Assembly: GCF_001998865.1 (NCBI RefSeq)
Contig: NZ_CP019607.1
Location: forward strand, 3,534,001-3,598,000
Length of the DNA stretch: 64,000 bases
Source: Tessaracoccus flavescens
GTDB lineage: Bacteria; Actinomycetota; Actinomycetes; Propionibacteriales; Propionibacteriaceae
Reading direction: 5' to 3'
The position numbers and the translations under genes were made by a program. The first letter of the stretch is position 1, and every line of letters begins with the position of its first letter. Positions 43,864 through 52,338 of this stretch are shown here, piece by piece. The notes under the pieces were generated by a model. That model was not told the DNA's origin and did no database searches. It saw only the letters and a list, made by a program, of their open reading frames with translations.

Positions 43864-46350
43864 ATGGCGAAGTCGAGCGTCGACGACGATCGGCTGGAAG
43901 AAGAGCACATCCTCGACGTCGACGTGACGCAGGAGATGGAGGCCAGCTTCCTGGAGTACGCCTACTCCGTCATCTACTCCCGTGCCCTTCCCGACGCCCG
44001 GGACGGCCTCAAGCCCGTCCAGCGGCGCATCCTGTTCTCGATGGACGAGATGGGAGTGCGGCCCGACCGCGGTCACGTGAAGTGCGCCCGCGTCGTCGGC
44101 CAGGTGATGGGTCTGCTGCATCCCCACGGGGACGGCGCCATCTACGACGCCCTCGTCCGCATGGGCCAGCCCTGGGCCGTGCGACTCCCCCTGATCGACG
44201 GTCACGGCAACTTCGGCTCCCTCGACGCCGGACCGGCCGCGATGCGTTACACCGAGTGCCGGATGGCCAACCCCGCCGTCGCCATGACGCGGGGCCTCGA
44301 CCAGGACACGGTCGACTACAAGCCGAACTACGACGGCAAGGAGTCCGAGCCGGTCGTCCTGCCCGCCGCCTTCCCCAATCTTCTCGTCAACGGGGCGACC
44401 GGCATCGCGGTCGGCATGGCGACCAACATCGCCCCGCACAACCTGATCGAGGTCGTCGCCGCCCTCCGCCAACTCCTGCGCAACCCCGAGATCGGCCTCG
44501 ACGAGCTGATGCGCCACATCCCCGGCCCGGACTTTCCGACCGGCGGAAAGATCATCGGCCTCGACGGCGTCCGGGACGCCTACGCCACCGGTCGCGGCAC
44601 CTTCAAGATCCGGGCAACGACCAGGATCGAGAAGGTCACCCCCCGCCGCATGGGCATCGTGGTGACCGAACTGCCCTACATGATCGGCCCCGAGAAGATC
44701 ATCGAGCAGATCAAGAAGGGCGTCGACGACAAGAAGATCACCGGGATCGCCGACGTCAAGGACCTGACCGACCTCGTCAACGGCACCCGGCTCGTGATCG
44801 AGGTCAAGAACGGGATCAACCCCGAGGCCCTGCTCGAGCAGCTCTACAAGGCGACAAAGCTCGAGGACACCTTCGCGATCAACGCCGTCGCACTCGTCGA
44901 GGGCCAGCCGCGCACGCTCTCGCTGAAGGAGATGCTGGAGGTCTACCTCGCGCACCGCATCGAGGTGACGCTGCGTCGCTCCACCTTCCTGCTGAACAAG
45001 GCCGAGGAGCGCCTCCACCTCGTCCGCGGCCTGATCACCGCGATCGCCGACATCGACGACGTGATCGCGATCATCCGCACCTCCGACGACGCCGCCCAGG
45101 CGCGGGAACGCCTGATCGGGGCCTTCGACCTCACCGAGGTGCAGGCCAACTACATCCTCGACATGCAGCTGCGCAGGCTCACCCGCTACTCCACGATCGA
45201 GTTGGAGAAGGAGGCGGACGAGCTGGCCGGCCAGATCGGGGGACTTCGCGACATCATCGACAACGACCATGTGCTGCGCGACCTCGTCGGAGACGAGCTT
45301 GCCCAGGTGGCGAAGGAGTTCGGTACCCCGCGCCGCACCGTCCTGCTCGCCTCCTCCGGGGCGCCGACGGCGACCAAGGCGACCCCGCTCGAGGTGCCGG
45401 ACGACCCGTGCTGGGTGCTGCTGAGCGGCTCCGGCCTTGTCGCCCGCACCGACGCGCTCGCCCCGCTGCCGACGGAGGGCCGGGCCGCACACGACGTGGT
45501 CACGGCGAAGCTCGCCACCACCGCGAAAGCCGAGTTCGGCGTGATCACCAACCACGGCCGTCTGCTGCGCTGCAGCGCGATCGAACTGCCCACCGTCCCC
45601 CTGACCGCCTCGGCGCCGAATCTGCAGGGCGGCAGCCTCGCCGCCGAGCTGTGGCCGCTCGAGCAGGGTGAGCGTCCCGTCGGGCTGACCACCCTCGATC
45701 CGGACTCGCTCGGCCTGGCCCTCGGCACGGAGCGCGGCATCGTCAAGCGGGTGAACCCGGAGCAGCTGAGCAAGGACGCCTGGGACGTGATCCGGCTCGA
45801 GGACGGGGACCAGGTGGTCGGCGCCGTCGAGCTGACCGACCCGGAGGTCGACCTCGCGTTCATCAGCAGCGATGCGCAACTGCTGCACTTCCCCGCCTCG
45901 TCCGTACGCCCACAGGGTCGCTCCGGCGGTGGCATCGCCGGCATCAAGCTCGCTCCGAAGGCCCGCGTGATCTGGTTCGGTGCGGTGCGCTCCGAGACCG
46001 ACGAGGTGGTCACGATCTCCGGGTCCTCGTCCTCCCTGCCCGGCACCGAGACCGGCTCGGCGAAGGTGACGGCACTTGCCGAGTACCCGGGCAAGGGACG
46101 CGCAACGGGAGGCGTTCGCGCCCACCGGTTCCTGAAGGGCGAGGACACGCTGCTGATCGCGGCCATCGGGCCGGCCCCGGTCGTGGCGGGCGCGGCCAGC
46201 GGTTCACCCGTCGAACTGCCGAGCGTCCGTGGCCGCCGCGACGGCTCAGGAACCCCCGTCGCACAACCGGTGACGATGCTCTCCGGCCGGGGTGGGCACA
46301 GCCCCGAACCGACCGACAGCGGAGTACAGTCGCTCTTCGACGAGGAGTGA
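43864..46350 (+). CDS. parC: DNA topoisomerase IV subunit A
   Basis: 828 residues. Cleaves and religates DNA for decatenation with the B subunit encoded at 52339-54414. Winged-helix/tower core with [17 protein letters not shown], catalytic Tyr in [10 protein letters not shown], and a C-terminal beta-pinwheel (about 510-810). Gyrase-box sequence QRRGGKG is not seen, which fits topoisomerase IV. The quinolone region reads [13 protein letters not shown]: Gly at the position of E. coli GyrA Ser83. Matches the non-gyrase type II enzyme of Streptomyces and relatives. Confidence 0.9.
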   Translation: MAKSSVDDDRLEEEHILDVDVTQEMEASFLEYAYSVIYSRALPDARDGLKPVQRRILFSMDEMGVRPDRGHVKCARVVGQVMGLLHPHGDGAIYDALVRMGQPWAVRLPLIDGHGNFGSLDAGPAAMRYTECRMANPAVAMTRGLDQDTVDYKPNYDGKESEPVVLPAAFPNLLVNGATGIAVGMATNIAPHNLIEVVAALRQLLRNPEIGLDELMRHIPGPDFPTGGKIIGLDGVRDAYATGRGTFKIRATTRIEKVTPRRMGIVVTELPYMIGPEKIIEQIKKGVDDKKITGIADVKDLTDLVNGTRLVIEVKNGINPEALLEQLYKATKLEDTFAINAVALVEGQPRTLSLKEMLEVYLAHRIEVTLRRSTFLLNKAEERLHLVRGLITAIADIDDVIAIIRTSDDAAQARERLIGAFDLTEVQANYILDMQLRRLTRYSTIELEKEADELAGQIGGLRDIIDNDHVLRDLVGDELAQVAKEFGTPRRTVLLASSGAPTATKATPLEVPDDPCWVLLSGSGLVARTDALAPLPTEGRAAHDVVTAKLATTAKAEFGVITNHGRLLRCSAIELPTVPLTASAPNLQGGSLAAELWPLEQGERPVGLTTLDPDSLGLALGTERGIVKRVNPEQLSKDAWDVIRLEDGDQVVGAVELTDPEVDLAFISSDAQLLHFPASSVRPQGRSGGGIAGIKLAPKARVIWFGAVRSETDEVVTISGSSSSLPGTETGSAKVTALAEYPGKGRATGGVRAHRFLKGEDTLLIAAIGPAPVVAGAASGSPVELPSVRGRRDGSGTPVAQPVTMLSGRGGHSPEPTDSGVQSLFDEE

Positions 46351-46353
46351 TAC

Positions 46354-46845
46354 ATGAGTTTTGACGATCTGCTGGAGAACAACGCGGCCTATGCGGCCAC
46401 CTTCACCGACTCGAACTTCGACGGTGTGGCCCGGGCAGGAGTGGCGATCGTCACCTGCATGGATTCCCGGATAGAGCCACTTGCGATGCTCGGCCTCCAT
46501 CTGGGGGACGCGAAGATCCTGCGTTCCCCCGGTGGCCGTGTCACGACCTCGGTCCTCAACGGCTGCGTGCTCGGGGTCCAACTGCTCCAGGTGGACCGGA
46601 TCATGATCATCCCGCACACCCGCTGCGCGATGGCCACCGGCACGGACGAGGACGTGCGCAGGAAGATCAGGGACACCAACGGCGTCAACGCGTCGTGGAT
46701 GACCTTCGGTGCCTCACCCGATCAGATGACCCGCGTCCACGAGGACGTCGAGATGGTGCGCTCGCATCCGCTGATCGACGGCCGCGCCGAGGTCGGCGGC
46801 TTCATGTACGACGTCGACACCGGCCGGCTCAAGCAGCTCATCTGA
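46354..46845 (+). CDS. Beta-class carbonic anhydrase
   Basis: 163 residues, the size of mycobacterial CanA (Rv1284). Zinc ligands Cys35 (TCMDSR, with Asp37/Arg39 dyad), His88 and Cys91 (HTRC) are present. The usual HTxCG reads HTRCA and RNAGG reads RSPGG, so activity should be checked. Begins three bases after the parC stop and is probably co-transcribed with it. Confidence 0.85.
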   Translation: MSFDDLLENNAAYAATFTDSNFDGVARAGVAIVTCMDSRIEPLAMLGLHLGDAKILRSPGGRVTTSVLNGCVLGVQLLQVDRIMIIPHTRCAMATGTDEDVRRKIRDTNGVNASWMTFGASPDQMTRVHEDVEMVRSHPLIDGRAEVGGFMYDVDTGRLKQLI

Positions 46846-46851
46846 CCGCGT

Positions 46852-47559
46852 TCACGCCCCGACGAGCGTGGGCGGAAGCAGCGCCTCGTGGGCCTGCCTG
46901 ATGTGCGCCTCCACCTTGTCGGCTGCGAGCGCCCCGTCGCCGAGGCGGAGTGCCTCGAGGATGGCCGTGTGCTCCACGTTCAGCTGCGCCCGCAGACGCT
47001 CCCAGTCCGGCAGGACCTCTTCGGCTTTGAGGATGGGCCGCGCAACCGCCTGACGGATCGCGACCGTGACGTCGCGGATGAGACGGTTGGCCCCGATCCG
47101 CGCGATGGCGACGTGGAAGGCGGTGTCGATCTCGTTGAACGCCGCCGCGTCGGGCGTCTCGCGCATCTGGGCGAGCATCGCCTCGAGCTCGTCCAGCGCC
47201 TCGGGCGTGCAATGCAGTGCGGCCGCCGTCGCCGCGGCCCGCTCCAGAACCACCCGGGTCTCGGTGACCTCCCGGAAGGAGATCGCATCGAGGGCGACGT
47301 GGAGCTTCAGGATCCTGCCGAGCGCCTGTCCCTGACTCGCGGAGACGCGGGTTCCCCCGCCGGGGCCGGTGTGCGAGGTCACGACTCCCTGCGCCTGCAG
47401 CACCTTGATCGCCTCGCGGACCGCACTGCGGCTGGCGCCCAGTTGGGCGGAGAGCTCACGCTCGTTCGGCAGTCTGTCTCCAGGCGCAACACGCCCTTCC
47501 AGGATCTCTCCCGTCAGATGATCGAGAACTGCCTCGAATCCGCCCGCTCCAGTGGTCAT
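46852..47559 (-). CDS. lldR: GntR/FadR-family regulator of lactate use
   Basis: 235 residues from ATG 47559 (an in-frame ATG at 47568 is possible). N-terminal winged helix (about 8-72: RLPNERELSAQLGASRSAVREAIKVLQAQGVV) and a C-terminal FCD ligand domain with the metal/ligand His in DTAFHVAIA. Divergent from lactate permease and lutABC, with a FadR-type operator between, so it most likely represses them until lactate binds. The assignment to lactate is from context. Confidence 0.8.
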   Translation of the reverse strand: MTTGAGGFEAVLDHLTGEILEGRVAPGDRLPNERELSAQLGASRSAVREAIKVLQAQGVVTSHTGPGGGTRVSASQGQALGRILKLHVALDAISFREVTETRVVLERAAATAAALHCTPEALDELEAMLAQMRETPDAAAFNEIDTAFHVAIARIGANRLIRDVTVAIRQAVARPILKAEEVLPDWERLRAQLNVEHTAILEALRLGDGALAADKVEAHIRQAHEALLPPTLVGA

Positions 47560-47632
47560 GACCCCCATTGTTCCGCATTCGCGCAACCACGCACATCGGT
47601 GCCGACAAGGCCGGACCTTCCTTAATCCGGAG

Positions 47633-47667
47633 TTGGTCTGACCTAAATGAAAGTCTCGTGTTACGTT
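47633..47667 (+). promoter_or_regulatory. lldP promoter with LldR-type operator
   Basis: GGTC-T-GACC (47635-47643) is a perfect four-base half-site palindrome of the FadR-family TNGTNNNACNA type. TGACCT (47639-47644) and TACGTT (47662-47667), 17 bases apart, form a plausible promoter, so the operator covers the -35. A CCAGCC/GGCTGG hairpin follows in the leader. Confidence 0.6.
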
Positions 47668-47717
47668 TGGGCTGACCAGCCTCCGGCTGGACTGTTACAC
47701 GGACAACGGAGTTCCAC

Positions 47718-49382
47718 ATGTTCACACCGCCACTCGAGCCGCTGGGGAGCCTCACGCTCTCAGCCCTCGTCGCGCTCCTGCCCCTCCTGGTGATGTTCTT
47801 CACCCTCGGCGTCCTCAAGTGGAAGGCGCACTGGGCAGGTCTCAGCTCTCTCGCCACCGCGTTGCTTGTCGCGATCTTCGCGTTCAAGATGCCCGCCGGG
47901 CTGGCCCTTCTCGCCGGCACCCAGGGCGCGGTCTTCGGCCTCTTCCCGATCACCTGGATCGTGCTCACCGCCATCTGGCTGTACCAGGTGACGGTGGTCA
48001 GCGGACGTTTCGAGGACCTGCGCGCCACCTTCGGCCTTGTCTCGGACGACCCGCGCATCCTCGCGATCCTGATCGCGTTCTGCTTCGGCGGCCTGATGGA
48101 GGCACTTGCGGGCTTCGGCGCCCCGGTCGCCATCACCGGCGTCATGCTGATGTCGATCGGCTTCTCGGCCTTCCGCGCGGCCATGGTCGTGCTGCTCGCC
48201 AACACCGCCCCGGTCGCATTCGGCGCGGTGGCCATCCCGATCATCACCGCAGGCAACCTGACCGGCATCGACTACCACCACATCGGTGCGTACGTCGGCC
48301 ACCAGTCCCCCGTCCTCGCGCTGTTCGTGCCCCTGCTGCTCATCCTGCTCGCCGACGGCAAGAAGGGCCTCAAGCAGGTCTGGCCGGCCGCGCTCGTGAT
48401 CGGCGCCTCCTTTGCCGTGGCGCAGTGGATCTCCGCCACCTACCTCTCGGTCGAGCTGACCGACGTCATCGCCTCGCTGTTCGCGCTCGCCGCGGGAGTC
48501 GTGTTCCTCCGCTTCTGGAAGCCGAAGGGCGGCGACGAGGCGCTCGAGCGTCTTGCCGCCGAGCGCAGCCACGAGAAGCTCGAGGACGTCGCCGAGGCCG
48601 AGGGCCAGCCGACCGGCCCGCTCACCGGCGGCCGCATCTTCATGGCGCTTTTCCCCTATCTGCTCGTCATCGTCATCTTCTCCGCCGCGAAGCTGATCCC
48701 CGCAGTCGTCTCGTTCCTCGCGAGCACCGACCTCAAGATCAAGTGGCCCGGCCTCTACGGCAACCTCCTGACCGCTGCCGGCGAACCCGCGACCACGGCG
48801 ATCTTCAACTTCCAGTGGCTCTCCAGCCCAGGCACGCTCCTGGTGATCACCGCGATCATCGTCGGTCTGGTCTACCGGGTCTCGTTCAAGGACATGGTCG
48901 GCGAGCTGTGGGCGACGGTGCACAAGATGCGCTGGTCCGCGCTGACCATCGCCTCGGTGCTCTCGCTGGCCTACGTGATGAACATGTCCGGCCAGACCAT
49001 CACCATCGGCAGCTGGATCGCAGGCGTCGGCACGGCGTTCGCGTTCTTCTCCCCCATCCTGGGCTGGATCGGCACCGCGGTCACTGGCTCCGACACCTCG
49101 GCCAACGCGCTGTTCGCGACGCTGCAGCAGACGACCGCTGAGAAGGTCGGCCTCGATCCGACGCTTCTCGTCGCCGCCAACACCACCGGCGGCGTCGTCG
49201 GTAAGATGATCAGCCCTCAGAACCTGGCCATCGCATGCTCCGCCGTCGGACTGCTCGGCGCAGAGTCGCAGCTGTTCCGCCGCGTCATCTGGTGGAGCCT
49301 CGGGATGCTCGTGGTGCTGTGCCTGCTCGTCGGGCTGCAGTCCACCCCCATCCTCAGCTGGATGCTTCCCACCTTCAACTGA
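47718..49382 (+). CDS. lldP: L-lactate permease
   Basis: 554 residues, LctP family, about 13-14 membrane helices. Family blocks: FCFGGLMEALAGFGAPVAITG, NTAPVAFGAVAIPI, GWIGTAVTGSDTSANALF and AANTTGGVVGKMISPQN. Imports lactate (and often glycolate) with protons. Five bases before lutA, so permease and oxidation enzymes form one operon. A cytosolic loop near 265-300 is Glu/Arg-rich. Confidence 0.95.
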   Translation: MFTPPLEPLGSLTLSALVALLPLLVMFFTLGVLKWKAHWAGLSSLATALLVAIFAFKMPAGLALLAGTQGAVFGLFPITWIVLTAIWLYQVTVVSGRFEDLRATFGLVSDDPRILAILIAFCFGGLMEALAGFGAPVAITGVMLMSIGFSAFRAAMVVLLANTAPVAFGAVAIPIITAGNLTGIDYHHIGAYVGHQSPVLALFVPLLLILLADGKKGLKQVWPAALVIGASFAVAQWISATYLSVELTDVIASLFALAAGVVFLRFWKPKGGDEALERLAAERSHEKLEDVAEAEGQPTGPLTGGRIFMALFPYLLVIVIFSAAKLIPAVVSFLASTDLKIKWPGLYGNLLTAAGEPATTAIFNFQWLSSPGTLLVITAIIVGLVYRVSFKDMVGELWATVHKMRWSALTIASVLSLAYVMNMSGQTITIGSWIAGVGTAFAFFSPILGWIGTAVTGSDTSANALFATLQQTTAEKVGLDPTLLVAANTTGGVVGKMISPQNLAIACSAVGLLGAESQLFRRVIWWSLGMLVVLCLLVGLQSTPILSWMLPTFN

Positions 49383-49386
49383 CAGA

Positions 49387-50163
49387 TTGGACGTTCTCGA
49401 CGTGTTGAGCCCTGGAAGCCGCGTGGCGCTGTTCGCCACGTGCATCAACGACACAATGAAACCATCGATCCCGATCGCCACGGTCAAGCTCCTTGAGCGA
49501 CTCGGGTGCACGGTCTCGTATCCGGAGAAGCAGACCTGCTGCGGCCAGATCATGACCAACACCGGCTATTACAAGGAAGCGCTGCCGACGGTGCGCAACT
49601 ACGTCGACTCGTTCGAGGACTACGACTACATCGTCGGCCCCTCGGGCTCCTGCGTCGGCTCGGTGCGCGAGCAGCATGCCATGCTCGCGCACCGAGCCGG
49701 CGACGGTGGGCTCGAGGAGGCCGCGACGGCCGTCGCCGGGAGGACCTATGAGCTCACCGAGTTCCTGGTCGACGTGCTGGGGGTCACCGATGTCGGCGCC
49801 TACTTCCCACACCGGGTCACCTACCACCCCACCTGCCACTCCATGCGCATCACCAAGGTGGGCGACCGTCCACTGCAGCTGCTGAGGGCGGTGCGCGGCA
49901 TCGACCTGGTCGAGCTGCCCATGGCGGACCAGTGCTGCGGTTTCGGTGGCACCTTCTCGGTCAAGAACCCGGACGTCTCGATCGCCATGGCCTCGGACAA
50001 GGCTCGGCACGTGCGCTCCACCGACGCCGAGTACCTCGTGGCGGGCGACCAGGCCTGCCTGATGAACATCGGCGGCATCCTGCACCGGCAGCGCTCCGGC
50101 ATCCACACCATCCACATCGCAGAGATCCTCGCCAGCACCGAGAAGGAGGTGTCCGTCGCATGA
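49387..50163 (+). CDS. lutA: Lactate utilisation protein LutA (Fe-S/CCG subunit)
   Basis: 258 residues from a TTG at 49387; a GTG at 49402 is an alternative. Two cysteine-rich CCG domains: KQTCCGQIM with PSGSCVGS, and YHPTCHS with DQCCGFGG, which bind Fe-S clusters. LutABC oxidises L-lactate to pyruvate, passing electrons to the quinone pool. Overlaps lutB by four bases. Confidence 0.93.
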   Translation: MDVLDVLSPGSRVALFATCINDTMKPSIPIATVKLLERLGCTVSYPEKQTCCGQIMTNTGYYKEALPTVRNYVDSFEDYDYIVGPSGSCVGSVREQHAMLAHRAGDGGLEEAATAVAGRTYELTEFLVDVLGVTDVGAYFPHRVTYHPTCHSMRITKVGDRPLQLLRAVRGIDLVELPMADQCCGFGGTFSVKNPDVSIAMASDKARHVRSTDAEYLVAGDQACLMNIGGILHRQRSGIHTIHIAEILASTEKEVSVA

Positions 50164-51632
50164 GCACACGCGAACGACTCACGCCTGAACCACCGAGCTG
50201 GCTCGGCATCCCTCCCTTCCCCGAGGCGGCCAAGGCCGAGCTCGGCAAGGCCCAGCAGCGCAAGAATCTGCGCCACGCCACCGCCACGATCCGGACCAAG
50301 CGCGCAATCCGTGCCGCTGAGGTCGACAACTGGGAGGAGCTGCGCACCGCGGCAGCCCAGATCAAGGACCGCGTGGGTCGTCACCTGGACCACTACCTCG
50401 TCCAGGCCGAGAAGGCGATGACCGAGGCCGGGATCACCGTGCACTGGGCCCGCGACGGCGACGAGGCTAACCGGATCGTGGGCGAGATCGCCAAGGCGAA
50501 GGGCGTCGACGAGGTCGTCAAGATCAAGTCGATGGTCACGCAGGAGACCGACCTCAACGAGCACCTCGAGGAGATCGGCATCGCCGCCTGGGAGACCGAC
50601 CTCGCGGAGCTGATCGTCCAGCTCGGCCACGACCTGCCCAGCCACATCCTCGTCCCCGCGATCCACCGCAACCGCTCCGAGGAGCGCGAGATCTTCACCA
50701 CGGAGATGGGCCGGTACGGCACGCCCGCACCGGAGGGGCTCTCCGACGAGCCGGCCGAGCTCGCGGCCGCCGCCCGCACCCATCTGCGGGAGAAGTTCCT
50801 CCGCGCCAAGATGGCGATCTCCGGCGGCAACTTCATCGTCGCCGAGACGGGCACGCTTGTCATCGTCGAGTCCGAGGGCAACGGGCGCATGTGCCTCACG
50901 CTCCCTGAGACCCTCGTCTCGGTGGTGGGGATCGAGAAGATCCTGCCCACGGTTGAGGACCTCGAGGTGTTCCTGAAGCTGCTTCCGCGCTCCTCCACGG
51001 GTGAGCGGATGAACCCGTACAACTCCTTCTGGACGGGCGTCACCCCCGGTGACGGCCCGCAGGACCTGCACGTGGTGCTGCTCGACAACGGTCGCACCAA
51101 CGTGCTCGCCGACCCGGAGGGACGCGCCACCCTGCGCTGCATCCGCTGCTCGGCCTGCCTGAACATCTGCCCGGTGTACGAGCGGGTCGGCGGCCATGCC
51201 TACGGCTCCCCGTACCCGGGACCCATCGGTGCCATCCTCGGCCCGCAGTTGCGCGGGCTGGACGAGGCCCGCGACAGAGCGCTGCCGTACGCCTCGACAC
51301 TCTGCGGCGCCTGCAACGAGGTCTGCCCGGTGAAGATCCCCTTCACCGACATCCTCGTCCACCTGAGGCACAAGGTGGCCGAGTACAAGACGTCGAAGCA
51401 TCCGACCGTTGAACAGGGCCTGATGAAGGGCGCGGGCTGGGTCATGTCCGACGGCAGGCACCTCGCGCTCGCGCAGCGGGCCAGCAGGACCGCTGGCCTG
51501 CTGGTGAAGGGTCGCTGGCTCGGCCCCATGCCGATCCCGCTCGCCGGGCGCTGGCTGCAGGCCCGCGACGTCGAGGCCCCGCCGACCGAGACCTTCCGTC
51601 AGTGGTGGAAGAAGAACCGAGGAGACAAGTGA
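50160..51632 (+). CDS. lutB: Lactate utilisation protein LutB (Fe-S subunit)
   Basis: 490 residues from the ATG at 50160, with GAAGGAGG just upstream inside lutA. A LUD domain (about 60-290, AISGGNFIVAETGTLVIVESEGNGR) precedes a ferredoxin-like double cluster CIRCSACLNICP and CGACNEVCP (about 320-400). A C-terminal tail with GLMKGAGWVMSD follows. Couples to LutA/LutC. Stop and next start share one base (TGATG). Confidence 0.94.
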   Translation: MSTRERLTPEPPSWLGIPPFPEAAKAELGKAQQRKNLRHATATIRTKRAIRAAEVDNWEELRTAAAQIKDRVGRHLDHYLVQAEKAMTEAGITVHWARDGDEANRIVGEIAKAKGVDEVVKIKSMVTQETDLNEHLEEIGIAAWETDLAELIVQLGHDLPSHILVPAIHRNRSEEREIFTTEMGRYGTPAPEGLSDEPAELAAAARTHLREKFLRAKMAISGGNFIVAETGTLVIVESEGNGRMCLTLPETLVSVVGIEKILPTVEDLEVFLKLLPRSSTGERMNPYNSFWTGVTPGDGPQDLHVVLLDNGRTNVLADPEGRATLRCIRCSACLNICPVYERVGGHAYGSPYPGPIGAILGPQLRGLDEARDRALPYASTLCGACNEVCPVKIPFTDILVHLRHKVAEYKTSKHPTVEQGLMKGAGWVMSDGRHLALAQRASRTAGLLVKGRWLGPMPIPLAGRWLQARDVEAPPTETFRQWWKKNRGDK

Positions 51633-52282
51633 TGAGCGCACGCGAAGAGGTGCTGCGCCGGATCCGGCGGGCCACGAAGGACGTCACCGAGCCCGACCCG
51701 GCGCTCGACGTCCCCGTCGACTGGACCTACGGCCGCGCACTGGACACCCCGGACGTCCTCGCCGACTTCGTCGAGAAGGTGGAGGACTACAAGGCGACGG
51801 TGGTGCGCGTCGACGAGGCAGGCGTCGGCCAGGCGATCGTCGATGCCCTCGCCGAGCTCGGTGCGATGAGCACCGTGCTGCCCGACGGCCTTCCCTCCCA
51901 ATGGGACGAGACCGTCGTCGACTCCGGGATCGCGGTGCACCGGGACCATCCGGAGCTGAGCCGCGCCGAGCTCAACGTGATCGACGCCGTCGTGACCACG
52001 GCCGCGGTCGGCATGGCCGACTCGGGCACGATCGCCCTCGACCACGGAGAGGGTCAGGGACGGCGGGCGCTCACCCTGCTCCCCGACCGGCACATCTGCG
52101 TGGTGCGCTCCGACCAGGTGGTCAGCGACGTCCCGGAGGGCATCGCCCGGCTGGCACCCGGGATCCGCTCGCGCCGCCCGGTCACCTGGGTGAGCGGCGG
52201 ATCGGCAACCAGTGACATCGAACTCATCCGCGTCGAGGGCGTGCATGGCCCGCGCAGGCTGTGGGTGATCCTGGTCGACTGA
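51632..52282 (+). CDS. lutC: Lactate utilisation protein LutC
   Basis: 216 residues, LUD domain: VDAVVTTAAVGMADSGTIALDHGEGQGRRALTLLPD, RHICVV and a conserved DIELIRVEGVHGPRRL C-terminus. Third subunit of the lactate oxidation complex. Ends before a strong terminator shared with the convergent topoisomerase gene. Confidence 0.93.
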   Translation: MSAREEVLRRIRRATKDVTEPDPALDVPVDWTYGRALDTPDVLADFVEKVEDYKATVVRVDEAGVGQAIVDALAELGAMSTVLPDGLPSQWDETVVDSGIAVHRDHPELSRAELNVIDAVVTTAAVGMADSGTIALDHGEGQGRRALTLLPDRHICVVRSDQVVSDVPEGIARLAPGIRSRRPVTWVSGGSATSDIELIRVEGVHGPRRLWVILVD

Positions 52283-52292
52283 CCCAGAGACC

Positions 52293-52330
52293 ACAGGGCC
52301 CGGCGGATTGAAGCTCCCGCCGGGCCCTGT
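52293..52330. terminator. Bidirectional terminator
   Basis: A 14-base stem ACAGGGCCCGGCGG/CCGCCGGGCCCTGT with a 10-base loop, between lutC and the convergent topoisomerase B gene. Confidence 0.88.
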
Positions 52331-52338
52331 CTCTGTGC

